From the NCBI GenBank assembly GCA_036005185.1, contig DASYQS010000003.1, positions 1 through 64,000 on the forward strand: 64,000 nucleotides of DNA. Reading direction: 5' to 3'. The DNA is from VBAU01 sp036005185 (lineage in GTDB: Bacteria; Bacteroidota; Bacteroidia; Chitinophagales; Chitinophagaceae). A model generated the notes under the pieces. The model was not told where the DNA came from. It ran no database searches and worked only from the letters and a program-made list of their open reading frames with translations. The translations under genes and the position numbers were made by a program. Numbering within the stretch: the stretch's first letter is position 1; the number at the start of each line of letters is the position of its first letter. Positions 7,708 through 17,881 of the stretch are shown in pieces.

Positions 7708-8649
7708 TTATTTATTGTAATTGAATCCATTCAAATGTGCGTAAACTGCTAAAGGTTCTAAGCCTATTGCTTTTCTTCGTTCATCAACATGTTCTTCATC
7801 TTCTATTGGGTAAAATTCTTCCTTACCGTTTTCCCTTTTAATAGCCATACCATAAAGCTGATTTAGTTTTTCATTTCTTCGCACTCGATCTACTAACTCA
7901 GCATATTCAACAGCTCTAACCTCTTTAGTCGCTATCAATAATTTCATTGTCTCAATACATGATTTCTGAAATGAAATATTGTTAGAATGTTGTACAATTG
8001 CCCAAGCTGCAAACGAGCCATCTTTTCCAACAGCGGATAGCTTTGGCCATCCTTCTTTAGTAACAATTTGTTTTATACGATTGAAATTAATTGAGTCACA
8101 TTCATCAAGCTTTAAATAATATGGCTTTAATAAAGTATCACCCCAATTATTATTAAGCTCAGCAACTTTATTTTGTAATATAACACGTACTCTTTGGTCT
8201 TCCGCCCACATCTTCAACAGCTCTTCTCGTAAATGCTTATTACTTAATTTAGCAACGTACCTTCTTTCGGCAACCTTGATGTCATTGATTAACTGCTTCC
8301 ATTCGGGTAAAGGTTTCAAAAAATCAAAAACCGGCCTGGTAATTACCTTTTCAACGTCTGTCAAGCCAGCCTTTAACGCTTCCTTTAAAAGCAAGATGGT
8401 ATTAAGCGTATCTTTTCCCATAGCAGCTATCATCGCTGCGTCCCACAATAAAGGTTCTTGATCAGTTTGCTTTAGATCGGCAGCTTTTTGAAGTAATTTA
8501 GCAGACTGCTTAAATAAGTTTGAATCTTTACTGGAAACACCTTGATTATAGAGAGTGTAGCCTTTATAAGCTAAATCGTCATACGTTTGGGCTTTGCAAA
8601 TCTGAACATAACTAATTAGTAACAGAATACAAATACTGAACTTACCCAT
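7708..8649 (-). CDS. DUF6624 family secreted protein
   Basis: A secreted protein of about 313 residues. The start chosen is the ATG at 8649 (MGKFSICILLLISYVQICKAQ, a clear signal peptide); the open frame to 8763 adds 38 residues from the spacer. The N-terminal half is helical and TPR-like (YKGYTLYNQGVSSKD, AAMIAAMGKDTLNTILLLKEA). The C-terminal half has the DUF6624 signature: MWAEDQRVR, AVGKDGSFAAWAIVQHS, ELVDRVRRNE, LYGMAI and a final DERRKAIGLEPL. The function of DUF6624 is unknown; these proteins are common as lone accessory genes in Bacteroidota. It is the last minus-strand module of the train. Confidence 0.7.
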   Translation of the reverse strand: MGKFSICILLLISYVQICKAQTYDDLAYKGYTLYNQGVSSKDSNLFKQSAKLLQKAADLKQTDQEPLLWDAAMIAAMGKDTLNTILLLKEALKAGLTDVEKVITRPVFDFLKPLPEWKQLINDIKVAERRYVAKLSNKHLREELLKMWAEDQRVRVILQNKVAELNNNWGDTLLKPYYLKLDECDSINFNRIKQIVTKEGWPKLSAVGKDGSFAAWAIVQHSNNISFQKSCIETMKLLIATKEVRAVEYAELVDRVRRNEKLNQLYGMAIKRENGKEEFYPIEDEEHVDERRKAIGLEPLAVYAHLNGFNYNK

Positions 8650-8998
8650 TGATAAACGTTTTAATGTAGTGAAGATATTGCAACGCAGGTTTACACATGA
8701 ATTAAAAAATTTGTTTCCTCTCCTTACAATGGAAGCTGTGTCAAAAAGGGTTGCAGCTAACACATAAATTTATGGCGTTCGGATCTATTTTCCACCAAAA
8801 ATGACATTTGATTATCAGGCTCTTATTCTTGGCCGTTTCAATTGCTGTTGCGCCAATACAATTCCAGTCAACTTACTTTTTGATAAAAATTTTTGAAGAG
8901 TTGATAACAACAAAGGTATCACGGTAAATTTACTCGCTCCCGATTGCATAATTCTTTATTCCTTTCACATAACTTTTTCATTTTAAAATTTCAAAAGC
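8650..8998. other. 349-base spacer
   Basis: No gene is recognised. A GCAGCTAACAC core-like sequence near 8753-8763 suggests one more module boundary. The remainder is AT-rich and ends just before the plus-strand gene at 8999. Confidence 0.4.
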
Positions 8999-9402
8999 TT
9001 GTTTCATTTTTACGTCCCTATTGGAAACTTAAATTTAACCCCGTATCTAGTGAAAGAACCTCTATCGGCTTCTCTGTGGGGAAAACCAAAAGACAATAAT
9101 CCAAAAGGCTGTTATATAATTCTTACAATCAACCAGGATAGCAGTGCAACAAACAAGAGTACAGTCCAAACTGAGTTTGTCAGATTCGATTATGATGTAG
9201 AAAAGGCAGCTAAAGCAGCCGAAGATAGCCCTTTACCAAATGAGTATGCAGATATGTTACGAGGTGGACTTTAAAATCTTTGGAAGTACTTTACCAATTG
9301 CTCACCGGATCGGTTAAAGATATGCCATCTGCTCTTAACTCAAATGAGGATAACCTAATTGCGTTTAGAACAAAAAGAAAACAGCTTGATATTTGGAAAT
9401 AA
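8999..9402 (+). pseudogene. hypothetical gene, apparently frameshifted
   Basis: The first open frame (8999-9274) gives 91 residues ending EYADMLRGGL. Directly after its stop, the -1 frame stays open to 9402 and reads LKSLEVLYQLLTGSVKDMPS and then ALNSNEDNLIAFRTKRKQLD. Both parts have plausible amphipathic composition. A one-base slip in CTTTAAAA (about 9269-9276) would join them into a protein of about 134 residues. I do not recognise the family. It is the only plus-strand gene in the first 18 kb, and its neighbours give no clue. It could also be two unrelated non-coding frames. Confidence 0.35.
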
Positions 9403-9537
9403 TAAAGCAGGCCATGTTTTTATAGACGCTTGTTAATGTGGTTTAACCATGATTAAACGATAAAAAGTGCTTCTATTGAAAATGAATACCATAAACTTCG
9501 ATTCATAGATTATTTCCTGATATCTTTTATCAGAATT

Positions 9538-11925
9538 TCAATTCTCGGTATTTACATTATTCTCTGTATTCCTTTTACGGCCCACATTTTCGGTCAACTT
9601 GCCAAAATTCCAACGAATGCTGAAACCCATTCTGAATGCCTGATATTTTGAAACAGATGATTGAATAAAATTCTCATCACGAAAAAAAGAACGAGAAGAC
9701 CTTTTACTTTGAAAGGGATAGGCACAACCCATGCTTAATTGAATTTTATTTTTAAAAAATTTATTATTTATTGAAAAACCATAAGAAAAATATCCTTCAC
9801 TTTGTCCCTGCAATTGTATTCCAGGCTTTGAGTAGCTTCCACTAACAGCACCCTTAAGGTTTTTATAAATTGTGATATTATTCACCAGACTGATAAAGCC
9901 ACTGAATCCTTCATTTTTTTGTTTAGTATTTTTTTTATTGCTGATAACATAATACTGTATTCCATTATTCAGACTAACGGTCCACATTTTAGATACCGGG
10001 ACAGATATATTTCCGTTGAGACCTGTGTAAAGATTCCTGCCTATGTTATCGGGCTTAACAAGAAGTATGCCTGTATTAGAATTAAAAAAAGAATAAGAAG
10101 TGATCTGGTTGTTGCAATAATTTTCAGAAAGCTTCAAAGAAAGATTCATCCCATTTTTATAATATCCATAACCAATTTCAAAAGAGTGTGTAACCTCTGC
10201 AATAAGAGCAGGATTACCGGTATTCAGATTCAATGAATCAGAGTTGTTTACAAAAGGATTCAAATCCCAGATATAAGGCCGGCGTAAACGCTGAGTATAG
10301 CTAAAGGAGATGTCACTACTTTCATTAATTTTTTTTGAAATAGATAAAGCCGGGATAAAATGAGTATAGCTTTGTTTTATAGTGCTTGCCGAGGAAGCAA
10401 ATTCAGTTTTTACTTCCGTATGCTCTACTCTGCTTCCGATGCGAAAGCTCCATTGGTTAATTTTATATGAATATAAAATATAAGCACTGTAAATATCTTG
10501 CCGGTATCTGAAATTATCAGTATTAAAACTATCCAACTCAAAATCCTTTGCCTGGTCATAGCGAAGGAGAGCCTCATAAACAGCCGAAGCATTCCTGAAT
10601 ATAGCTTTTGCTCCTGTTTCAAATTTTTGTTTATTCCGTAAAGGAAGTATAAGATCTGTTTGAATGGTTAGCTGTTTGTTTTTAGAATAACTGTCGTTAA
10701 TAGAAAAACGATTATAGCTCGTATAAAATTGATCACTGTTAAAAGTGCTGTGATCTCTTGAATAATTGTAATTCGTTTTTATAGACCATTCTTTTTCGGA
10801 ACTATCTTTAAATTTTTGAACATAATCCATTCCTACTTCTCCCCAGGGATAATAAAAACTGCTGGTGTCAATAAAAACATTTTCTGTTGTATCAGGAAAG
10901 GCGGCACCAATGACAGAAGAAGTTCTTTCCTGGTATCTTTTTCGTTTATTGTTCCCGCTATTGCTGTATATACTTAAGTTTTTAAGACTGTCAATGTCAT
11001 AATTCATTTCTGTATTGACAAAATACCAGCGTCCCGGCCCCTTTGTTGTGCCATTAAGGATTCGTTTTGAATATGTCACCGGATTTAGGGCCTCTGTGGC
11101 GGTTTGTGTTGTAAAAGCAGGGCTATTATTTAAGCCTGTTGAAGCATTGCCGGCAAAACCGATTTTACCGGCCTTTAGATTTAAGATGTTATGCGAATTA
11201 TAAGTATGATAGGTATTGTAATAAAGTTCAGTGCTTGCATTATATCCTGCAGGTTTTCTTTTTGTAATAATATTGATGATACCTGTTGAACCTTCTGCAT
11301 CATATTTTACAGATGGATTAGTAATGATCTCAATTCTTTTAATACTTGAAGCAGGAAAAGACTTCAATGCTTCAGAAGGGTTCTTTGCAAACAATGATGA
11401 TTCCTTTCCATTCAGCAAAACCTTAAAATCGCTTCCTCCTTTTAATTGAACATTCCCATCGGCGTCTACAGAAACAAAAGGTGTTTTTTCCAAAGCATCT
11501 GTAGCCATTAAGCCATCAAGCGAGGCATCCGCTTCTACATTGAAAATAATTTTATCTTCTGTCTTTTCAATAAGCGGTTTCTTTGCCGTGACAGTAACGG
11601 CAGTCATATTTTTTATTTTAAGCAAAAGAAATATTACCGGCGGAATTGAAGTTTGCAGTTTAAGTTTTATTTCCTGGTAGCCTGCATGCTGAATAGTGAT
11701 TTGAAAATCCCCCGTGTCCTTCAACTGAATTTGAAAAGAACCGTCTTCGGCTGAGGTAATGTTCTGAATGGGCTTCTTCAAATTGTTTACCTGATAAACG
11801 CTGATGGTCGCATAAGCTATTGGTAGGTTAGTTACACTATCCATCAATTTACTTTGAATCGTTAATTGTGACGAAGCAGAAAAACTAATTCCAAACATTA
11901 TCCATAATGACAACAGTTTTTTCAT
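9538..11925 (-). CDS. TonB-dependent outer-membrane receptor (CarboxypepD_reg type)
   Basis: A 795-residue outer-membrane receptor. It has a signal peptide (1-20), a carboxypeptidase-regulatory-like Ig domain (about 22-105), a plug domain with the conserved SSIKRIEIITNPSVKYDAEG followed by GIINIITKR (about 190-225), and a long beta-barrel of the outer-membrane-beta-barrel (OMP_b-brl_3) class. It is the last gene of the operon that begins with the His/Cys protein and the ABC transporter, 21 bases after the DUF5916 gene. Such receptors import or sense ligands using TonB energy; the operon context points to a metal, peptide or lipid-like compound rather than a glycan, since no SusD or glycosidase is present. 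Confidence 0.85.
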   Translation of the reverse strand: MKKLLSLWIMFGISFSASSQLTIQSKLMDSVTNLPIAYATISVYQVNNLKKPIQNITSAEDGSFQIQLKDTGDFQITIQHAGYQEIKLKLQTSIPPVIFLLLKIKNMTAVTVTAKKPLIEKTEDKIIFNVEADASLDGLMATDALEKTPFVSVDADGNVQLKGGSDFKVLLNGKESSLFAKNPSEALKSFPASSIKRIEIITNPSVKYDAEGSTGIINIITKRKPAGYNASTELYYNTYHTYNSHNILNLKAGKIGFAGNASTGLNNSPAFTTQTATEALNPVTYSKRILNGTTKGPGRWYFVNTEMNYDIDSLKNLSIYSNSGNNKRKRYQERTSSVIGAAFPDTTENVFIDTSSFYYPWGEVGMDYVQKFKDSSEKEWSIKTNYNYSRDHSTFNSDQFYTSYNRFSINDSYSKNKQLTIQTDLILPLRNKQKFETGAKAIFRNASAVYEALLRYDQAKDFELDSFNTDNFRYRQDIYSAYILYSYKINQWSFRIGSRVEHTEVKTEFASSASTIKQSYTHFIPALSISKKINESSDISFSYTQRLRRPYIWDLNPFVNNSDSLNLNTGNPALIAEVTHSFEIGYGYYKNGMNLSLKLSENYCNNQITSYSFFNSNTGILLVKPDNIGRNLYTGLNGNISVPVSKMWTVSLNNGIQYYVISNKKNTKQKNEGFSGFISLVNNITIYKNLKGAVSGSYSKPGIQLQGQSEGYFSYGFSINNKFFKNKIQLSMGCAYPFQSKRSSRSFFRDENFIQSSVSKYQAFRMGFSIRWNFGKLTENVGRKRNTENNVNTEN

Positions 11926-11946
11926 GATAAAAATTTTATCATTCTG

Positions 11947-14142
11947 TCAGAATTGTTTTAAATAAGTGATCTTGCTGATGACTGATTGATTTCTATTTCC
12001 CGTTTCAGAAAAACTATTATCATTAAAAACTATATAGAAGAAGCTAAGTGGCGCAAACTCCCAACTGCCACGTACATTCCATCGGCCCTGCTTGTCAAAA
12101 GAATTATATTGATAAAATAGTGAAGCTTGTATCTGCGGATTAAGAGCTAACCTGACCCCGGCTGTTGTTAAAGAAATATCCCGGTCTGTTTTATTAATTC
12201 CCAGATTCCTGATGCGTATGTATTGATAGCTGCTTGTAAAGGCAATATTAGGGGCCGGCGCCATGCGGATACTGGCATTCAATTGAGATTTTTTTCCATC
12301 ATAGTACTTGCCGAAATAATAACTGATAGTGCCGCTTAATTTTTTGCTGGCATCAGTAGTAAATGAAGGAACCAGTTGTGTATAGAAATATTTGCCTGGC
12401 TTTACCTGTATTCCCAAAGGCGAAAAATAAAATTGTTCCCATGTTGGATATATGTCGAAGAAAAAAGTGGAATTACCTTTAAAATAAATCCATATTGGAA
12501 AAAAATCCAGTTCTATTGATTGTAGTTTTGCATTGTTCGCACTTTGATAAGACGTAAAAAACATACCCGGATCCCATCTTCTTATCAGTTTGCTCAATTT
12601 TCCTTTCGGTCTCCAGATATAATAACCACCACTGTTATGCATCATCACGTTGTTTTGATACACATAACCCATGCGGGGCAGGTATTTTTCATCTACTATA
12701 TTGAAGCGATAAACCAAATACATATTATTGGGAGCATAGGCTGCGAATACTTTAAAAGCAAACCCAATACTGTCATTGGTGTTGTTCCGGCTCATTGAGC
12801 TGAAATAATCAAAGGACCATTTATTATTAGGTCTTATCAATCCATCAATTGTTGCGGTTGTATTATGTCTTTGTACAAAGCCTTTTGCGGAGTTTGCTTC
12901 ATCCATTCTGTGGGTAAACATTACACCAATATGATTTTGTTCACCATAATTTTTTAAATACCGCAACACTCCAAAATTTGCAGCACCCTGTTTTTCTGTT
13001 ACTCTTTGATGTACATACAATGCAGCGATGGTTCTATTAATATTTTTATCAGTAAACCTTGTGCCCGCATCAATAGGTACCGCACTGGCATTGTACTGTG
13101 TGTTTTCCAATCCAATGGTGCGACTGAAATATGGACGGATCCAATCGCTGTTTACACTTGCAAACACACCGTTATTCTCTAAAAAGAATTGTCTTTTTTC
13201 CGGGAAAAAAATATTGAACCGGGTGAGATTATTTACTGCTACATCGGCATCTGCCTGGGCAAAATCTGTATTGACTGTAGCGTCAACGACAGCATGCGGA
13301 TTGATTGCCCATTTTATTTCGCCTCCGAACTTTGCAGTTGACTTATCGGTAATAACATTATTAGTTTTGTTTTTATCATACTGATACAAAGCATACGGTT
13401 GAATGCGAAGATTAAGCGATGGTGCGGGCAATGTTAATCCTTTCAATTGTGCGGCATAGGCCATTCGATAGGGTGAAAGTGATTGAGGCACTGCAGGAAA
13501 AACTGTTTGCTCATAGTTTCGTATGACGAAACGTGAATAGGTAATGCCCCAGCTTGTAGAATCATTATCTTTTGGTTTATCATATCGCAATGAGCTGAAT
13601 GGAATAGCAAACTCTAAATAATAACCGCTATCGGTCATATTGCTCTTAACTCTCCAAGGCACATCCCAATCAACATCCTTGTAACTATCATCAAATACCT
13701 GTCCGTCTCTTTGCGTTGCTAATGGTGTGGCATGAAAAGTAACACAGTATCTTTTTAAATTCTGCGGATCAAGCGAAACAAAAAATTCATCATTGTTGCC
13801 AAATATAAAATCTCTTCTGTAATCTTGTACTCTTATTCCTTTCTTGCCTGTGCTGTCTTTGCAAAAGACACCGAAGTACAAATTCTTTTTATCAAATACG
13901 GCTCTTACCGAAGTTTGATATAAATAATTGCCACCCTGCCTTGGCTCCATCCGAAAGAAATCTTTTAATACGGGCGCCTCACTCCATGTTAATTCATTTA
14001 GTTCTCCATCAACCGTGATCGCTTCGTTGGCACTAATTGCGTATATAACAGGAGCGGTTGCAGGTGGCGGAAAAGTTTCTGCTTGTTGCGCAAATGATGT
14101 CGCTGAAAAGAACAAAAGCGGTAGTGGAAATTTTATCTTCAT
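11947..14142 (-). CDS. DUF5916 protein with CBM9-like N-terminal domain
   Basis: A 731-residue secreted or outer-membrane protein with a signal peptide (MKIKFPLPLLFFSATSFAQ). The N-terminal 200 residues form a carbohydrate-binding-module-9-like domain: ITVDGELNELTWSEAP, the VRAVFDKKNLYFGVFCKD strand pair and YYLEFAIPFSSLRY. The rest is DUF5916, a probable beta-barrel that starts with WAINPHAVVDATVNTDFAQ and FFPEKRQFFLENN. The function of DUF5916 is not established. It lies 9 bases after the permease gene and 21 before the receptor, so it is co-transcribed with the ABC transporter and may form an outer-membrane component of the same export or uptake route. Confidence 0.85.
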   Translation of the reverse strand: MKIKFPLPLLFFSATSFAQQAETFPPPATAPVIYAISANEAITVDGELNELTWSEAPVLKDFFRMEPRQGGNYLYQTSVRAVFDKKNLYFGVFCKDSTGKKGIRVQDYRRDFIFGNNDEFFVSLDPQNLKRYCVTFHATPLATQRDGQVFDDSYKDVDWDVPWRVKSNMTDSGYYLEFAIPFSSLRYDKPKDNDSTSWGITYSRFVIRNYEQTVFPAVPQSLSPYRMAYAAQLKGLTLPAPSLNLRIQPYALYQYDKNKTNNVITDKSTAKFGGEIKWAINPHAVVDATVNTDFAQADADVAVNNLTRFNIFFPEKRQFFLENNGVFASVNSDWIRPYFSRTIGLENTQYNASAVPIDAGTRFTDKNINRTIAALYVHQRVTEKQGAANFGVLRYLKNYGEQNHIGVMFTHRMDEANSAKGFVQRHNTTATIDGLIRPNNKWSFDYFSSMSRNNTNDSIGFAFKVFAAYAPNNMYLVYRFNIVDEKYLPRMGYVYQNNVMMHNSGGYYIWRPKGKLSKLIRRWDPGMFFTSYQSANNAKLQSIELDFFPIWIYFKGNSTFFFDIYPTWEQFYFSPLGIQVKPGKYFYTQLVPSFTTDASKKLSGTISYYFGKYYDGKKSQLNASIRMAPAPNIAFTSSYQYIRIRNLGINKTDRDISLTTAGVRLALNPQIQASLFYQYNSFDKQGRWNVRGSWEFAPLSFFYIVFNDNSFSETGNRNQSVISKITYLKQF

Positions 14143-14151
14143 AAACGTTGG

Positions 14152-15579
14152 CTATGTAATGATTGTTCCTTTTAAAGAAACAGCCACTATGATTATCAAA
14201 AAAATATTGAACAGCAGTAACAAGAATATATTCAATGTTATTTTGCCGGAATAATCGTATGGCGGATAGGAAAATGGCTTTAATTGCAACGCCTCTGTTT
14301 TGCTTACATCTTTATCCAGCAAGAGCTTATTAAAAATGAATTTCAAATAGGGTTTTCGCCATTCGTCAATTCTTTCAATAAAATACACATATTGCCTGCT
14401 GCTTTGCCCGGCAAGCAATAACAGCGATTGCTGCATGCATATAGCGGGAGATATGAGTCCTGCCTTGTTTGCAAAATCATTGGCCGACCGCAAAGCATTA
14501 TCATGCGCAACGTATAATGGCTGTAAAGCAGTCTGTGTTTTATCCTGGTTGATGTGAATCGCCTTATAGAATTCATTGGCACGGTTCCTTGTATTGCCGG
14601 TAGTATCTTGTTTTACCAATTCAGGATGATCAAAAAAATATTTATCCAGTATAACACTATTGGAATCCCTTTCCATTTCATTTAAAGTGTGCCGGTAATC
14701 GGTTATAAATTTTGTCCTGGAAGGAACAGGATGAACAATCTCCGTAATAGTGTTTATCAATGTGGGTAACACGAGCACAATGAACAGCCAGCTGCTTAAT
14801 AATATAGTGGCATTATAAGCGCTGCTTTTTATTTTCCGGTTAATAAAGGCACAGAGCAAATGCCAGAATAAACTATATAACAGGGCCACCAATAAATAAA
14901 TTCCCAGAGCAGAAATTATCCGGGATGGATCAATTCCCTCTACGACGATACAGGCAACCGGAAGCAATAAGAGCAGCAGTGTAAACAATAGAGATACCAG
15001 CATCTTTGCCCATACAATCTGCTGCAGGCTGCTGCCTTGAACCATCAATAATTTTAGTGTGCCATTTTCTTTTTCTGAAGAAAGGATATTATAGTTAAAG
15101 GCAATGATAACCAGAGGCAAGAGGAATACAATGACGAAAGCGATATCAATCTTACCATACAACAATTGCAAACCATTTACAGCTTCTTCTTTTTGTACCC
15201 GGTAATCATATCTTCTTGATATTACATACAGGCTGGGCATTACATCGCTTTGCCCTGTAGCAAAACTGTTTAATGGACCTGGTGGAAAAATAGCGAACCG
15301 CGGCAGCGAATTGTTGAAATAAACAGGATTGCGTGGATCTGAATCGTATTTAGGGAATTGTTTTTTACCGGTTTCTGCACTGTCAAGTAAAGTAAAATAA
15401 GCAGCCGCCTTTCTTAGTTCATATTGTGCAGAAGTATCATTGGCGGTCCTGAGAACATTAATTGTGTGAATACGTTGCTGGGTAGCAAATGCTATGATTA
15501 TGCACCATAGAATGAATGTGAGCCAAACAGTTTTGCTCTTCAGACATTTCTTTAATTCAAAACTGAAAATCGGTTTCAT
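14152..15579 (-). CDS. ABC-2 type permease, DUF3526 family
   Basis: A 475-residue inner-membrane permease. One helix lies near the N-terminus (VWLTFILWCIIIAFATQ) and a large extracytoplasmic loop follows (about 40-140). A helix cluster around 145-280 includes IDIAFVIVFLLPLVIIAFNY, the SSEKENGTLKLLMVQG coupling segment and VLVSLLFTLLLLLLPVA. A second large loop and a final C-terminal helix follow. This is the DUF3526/NosY-like layout. Its start abuts the stop of the other permease, so the two were probably made by duplication and act as a heterodimer with the ATPase upstream. Confidence 0.85.
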   Translation of the reverse strand: MKPIFSFELKKCLKSKTVWLTFILWCIIIAFATQQRIHTINVLRTANDTSAQYELRKAAAYFTLLDSAETGKKQFPKYDSDPRNPVYFNNSLPRFAIFPPGPLNSFATGQSDVMPSLYVISRRYDYRVQKEEAVNGLQLLYGKIDIAFVIVFLLPLVIIAFNYNILSSEKENGTLKLLMVQGSSLQQIVWAKMLVSLLFTLLLLLLPVACIVVEGIDPSRIISALGIYLLVALLYSLFWHLLCAFINRKIKSSAYNATILLSSWLFIVLVLPTLINTITEIVHPVPSRTKFITDYRHTLNEMERDSNSVILDKYFFDHPELVKQDTTGNTRNRANEFYKAIHINQDKTQTALQPLYVAHDNALRSANDFANKAGLISPAICMQQSLLLLAGQSSRQYVYFIERIDEWRKPYLKFIFNKLLLDKDVSKTEALQLKPFSYPPYDYSGKITLNIFLLLLFNIFLIIIVAVSLKGTIIT

Positions 15580-16995
15580 TTATACAGCTTTGAATTGATG
15601 AATGGATTTATTTACTACAAAAAAACTGATGACCAGCCACAACAATAAAGCAAGGAATGAAAAACCGTAAGAAGCAAGAGCAGAAAAGCCTGGTGGCTGG
15701 TAGCTGAAAACGGGTACACGTTTCCATAATTTATCACCCGTTTTAAAAACGGTATAACTTTCCTGCAAGCCGCTTTCATAAGCAATGTACTTGTTCATGA
15801 TGTTTACAAATTTTCTGCGGTATCGTTCACCGCTATCACAAAACCTGTGATGACTATACACATCTGTATTGGCAAGCGCCATACTTATTTGCTGTGAAGG
15901 AATTAAAGGACTGAATAAACTTCCGAGTGTAATAATATTTTGCTGGATATTCAGCCTTTTCATCTGTTCTTTATTTACCTGTTCATTATTCCATGTGTCT
16001 GTTTGTTCACCGGCATCCAGCCTCACGCCGGAAACATTCACTGGCAATTGGTTAATGCTGTCAACTTTATATTTTTTCAGGAGACTATCTACCAAATGTT
16101 TAAAAGCGCCGCTGCTTTTATCATGTACATTCTCTTTTCCTTTGTTCAATTCCTTTACTTTGTTAAGTGCTTCTTCATTGGTAAGTAAGGGACTTGCAGT
16201 CTGAGATATATTAGCCACCAGTTTAGGTGCCAATAAGCAACATATCACCCAGAATAATATGCTGTATATAAATGCATGACTTGATTGTTTGGCTTTGCTA
16301 CTTATAAATACAACCACGTTAATGATAACAGCATAAAATAAAAGATAAAGCAGCATCATACAACCCGAGGCTGCGTAGTTATAAATAGGAGCGTTCTGCA
16401 CAGCAAGCACTGCCAGGCTGATGATAAATAACGGAATGATAATAGCGGCTACTAATAAAAAAAGTGATAGCCATTTGCCATAAAACATTTTTTTTGCTGA
16501 TATGCCCTGGCTGAGCAATAAACTCAGGTTACCACTTTCTTTTTCTTTACTGATACTGTTAAAGCCTGCAACAATGATAAGTAAGGGCAATAAGAATTGA
16601 AGAATAAAAGCCGGCGACAAAAAACCAAATCTTCCCAGGTCGCTTTCATCAGCAATGTTGCTGAACCGTTCGTTATTCCGTTGATGCGCTTCCAGGAAAA
16701 GCGTTGCTCCTGTAAACCGGTCAACACCGGGTTCAAAAATACTCAAAGGATAAACAGGCTTAAATAAATAAAACCCAAAATGGGCAGCAGCATGAGGATT
16801 CTTCGGCCGTTGATTATCCCATACTTCCCTATCCGCCCGCATGGCGATAGTATGATCATCTTTTAATTTTTTATTATACCGGTAACTCGTTATTACGGAT
16901 GTAACGAGTAATGCAGCCACGATAATACATAACCACTTTACCCTGTCTTCGCGCCACAACTCTTTTAACTCTTTTTGAATGATATTCTTAAGCAT
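15580..16995 (-). CDS. ABC-2 type permease, DUF3526 family
   Basis: A 471-residue paralogue of the following gene with the same architecture: an N-terminal helix (WLCIIVAALLVTSVITSY), a periplasmic loop, the helix cluster with FLLPLLIIVAGFNSISKEKESGNLSLL, a second loop of about 150 residues and a C-terminal helix. The conserved SKEKESG(N/T)L coupling segment is shared with its partner. Together with the ATPase at 17105-17806 it should form an ABC exporter or efflux system. The gene is separated from the ATPase gene by 109 bases and directly adjoins the second permease. Confidence 0.85.
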   Translation of the reverse strand: MLKNIIQKELKELWREDRVKWLCIIVAALLVTSVITSYRYNKKLKDDHTIAMRADREVWDNQRPKNPHAAAHFGFYLFKPVYPLSIFEPGVDRFTGATLFLEAHQRNNERFSNIADESDLGRFGFLSPAFILQFLLPLLIIVAGFNSISKEKESGNLSLLLSQGISAKKMFYGKWLSLFLLVAAIIIPLFIISLAVLAVQNAPIYNYAASGCMMLLYLLFYAVIINVVVFISSKAKQSSHAFIYSILFWVICCLLAPKLVANISQTASPLLTNEEALNKVKELNKGKENVHDKSSGAFKHLVDSLLKKYKVDSINQLPVNVSGVRLDAGEQTDTWNNEQVNKEQMKRLNIQQNIITLGSLFSPLIPSQQISMALANTDVYSHHRFCDSGERYRRKFVNIMNKYIAYESGLQESYTVFKTGDKLWKRVPVFSYQPPGFSALASYGFSFLALLLWLVISFFVVNKSIHQFKAV

Positions 16996-17104
16996 TGGTA
17001 TCAGTTTTAGTTGAATACTTCGATCTGATGCGGATCGCCTTGATTAAATCAGTTGTAATAAACAGGAAACTGATAGCTATTAAAATGGTCTCAATTTTTT
17101 AATT

Positions 17105-17806
17105 TTATATTGTTTCCAAATACAATTGTTGTAATTCATTTGCAGTAATATCTTTCGTAGCTACTGTATGCACTAAAGAGCCTTTTTTCATAATACCTAT
17201 TGCAGTTCCGATATTCACTGCATTGAAAATATCATGCGTTGCCATCAATACCGTTTTACCCCGGGCAGCTACCTCCTTCAGCAATGTTGTAAATTCCTGC
17301 GTTGCTTTGGGATCAAGACCGGAAGTAGGTTCATCCATTAACAATGTATCAGCATCTTTTGCCAATGCAATGGCAATTGCTACTTTTTGCCGCATGCCTT
17401 TTGAGTAAGTATTCACACGGTTGTGATGTGTTTCTTTTGGCAATCCAACTTGTGAAAGAAAACCACTGAGCAGATCGTTGCTATATTTAGCCCCGGCGAG
17501 ACGGTTGAAGAATTCCAGATTTTCTATACCACTTAAATTCCCGTAAAGCATTACTACTTCCGGTATATAAGCAATAAATTTTCTTGCAGCAGAGTTGTTT
17601 GGCTTTACTTCAATACCGTTTATGGACACACTGCCTGATGTGGCTTCAATAAAGCCAAGAAATAGATTGATAGCAGTTGTTTTCCCGGCTCCGTTTTGCC
17701 CAAGCAGGCAAAAGATTTCATGTTTTGCTATGGATAAATTAAGATTGTCTAATGCCTTAACGCCGTTGTACTGCTTACTAAGCTGTTCAGCTTGTAGTAC
17801 ACTCAT
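17105..17806 (-). CDS. ABC transporter ATP-binding protein
   Basis: A 233-residue ABC ATPase. Walker A is GQNGAGKT (about 37-44), the signature is YSKGMRQK (the canonical LSGGQ region, atypical as in many ABC-2 ATPases), Walker B is TLLMDEPTSGLDP, and the switch His is in ATHDIF. It resembles CcmA/NosF-type ATPases that drive two-permease ABC-2 exporters. The permease genes follow on the same strand, and the His/Cys-rich small protein gene precedes it by 75 bases. Confidence 0.9.
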   Translation of the reverse strand: MSVLQAEQLSKQYNGVKALDNLNLSIAKHEIFCLLGQNGAGKTTAINLFLGFIEATSGSVSINGIEVKPNNSAARKFIAYIPEVVMLYGNLSGIENLEFFNRLAGAKYSNDLLSGFLSQVGLPKETHHNRVNTYSKGMRQKVAIAIALAKDADTLLMDEPTSGLDPKATQEFTTLLKEVAARGKTVLMATHDIFNAVNIGTAIGIMKKGSLVHTVATKDITANELQQLYLETI

Positions 17807-17881
17807 GAATAGTATATTTTAGGAGAATTGCAAATAGCCGATGAAAGAAAAATTTCACCAGGCTTTCTTACTTAAACAGAG

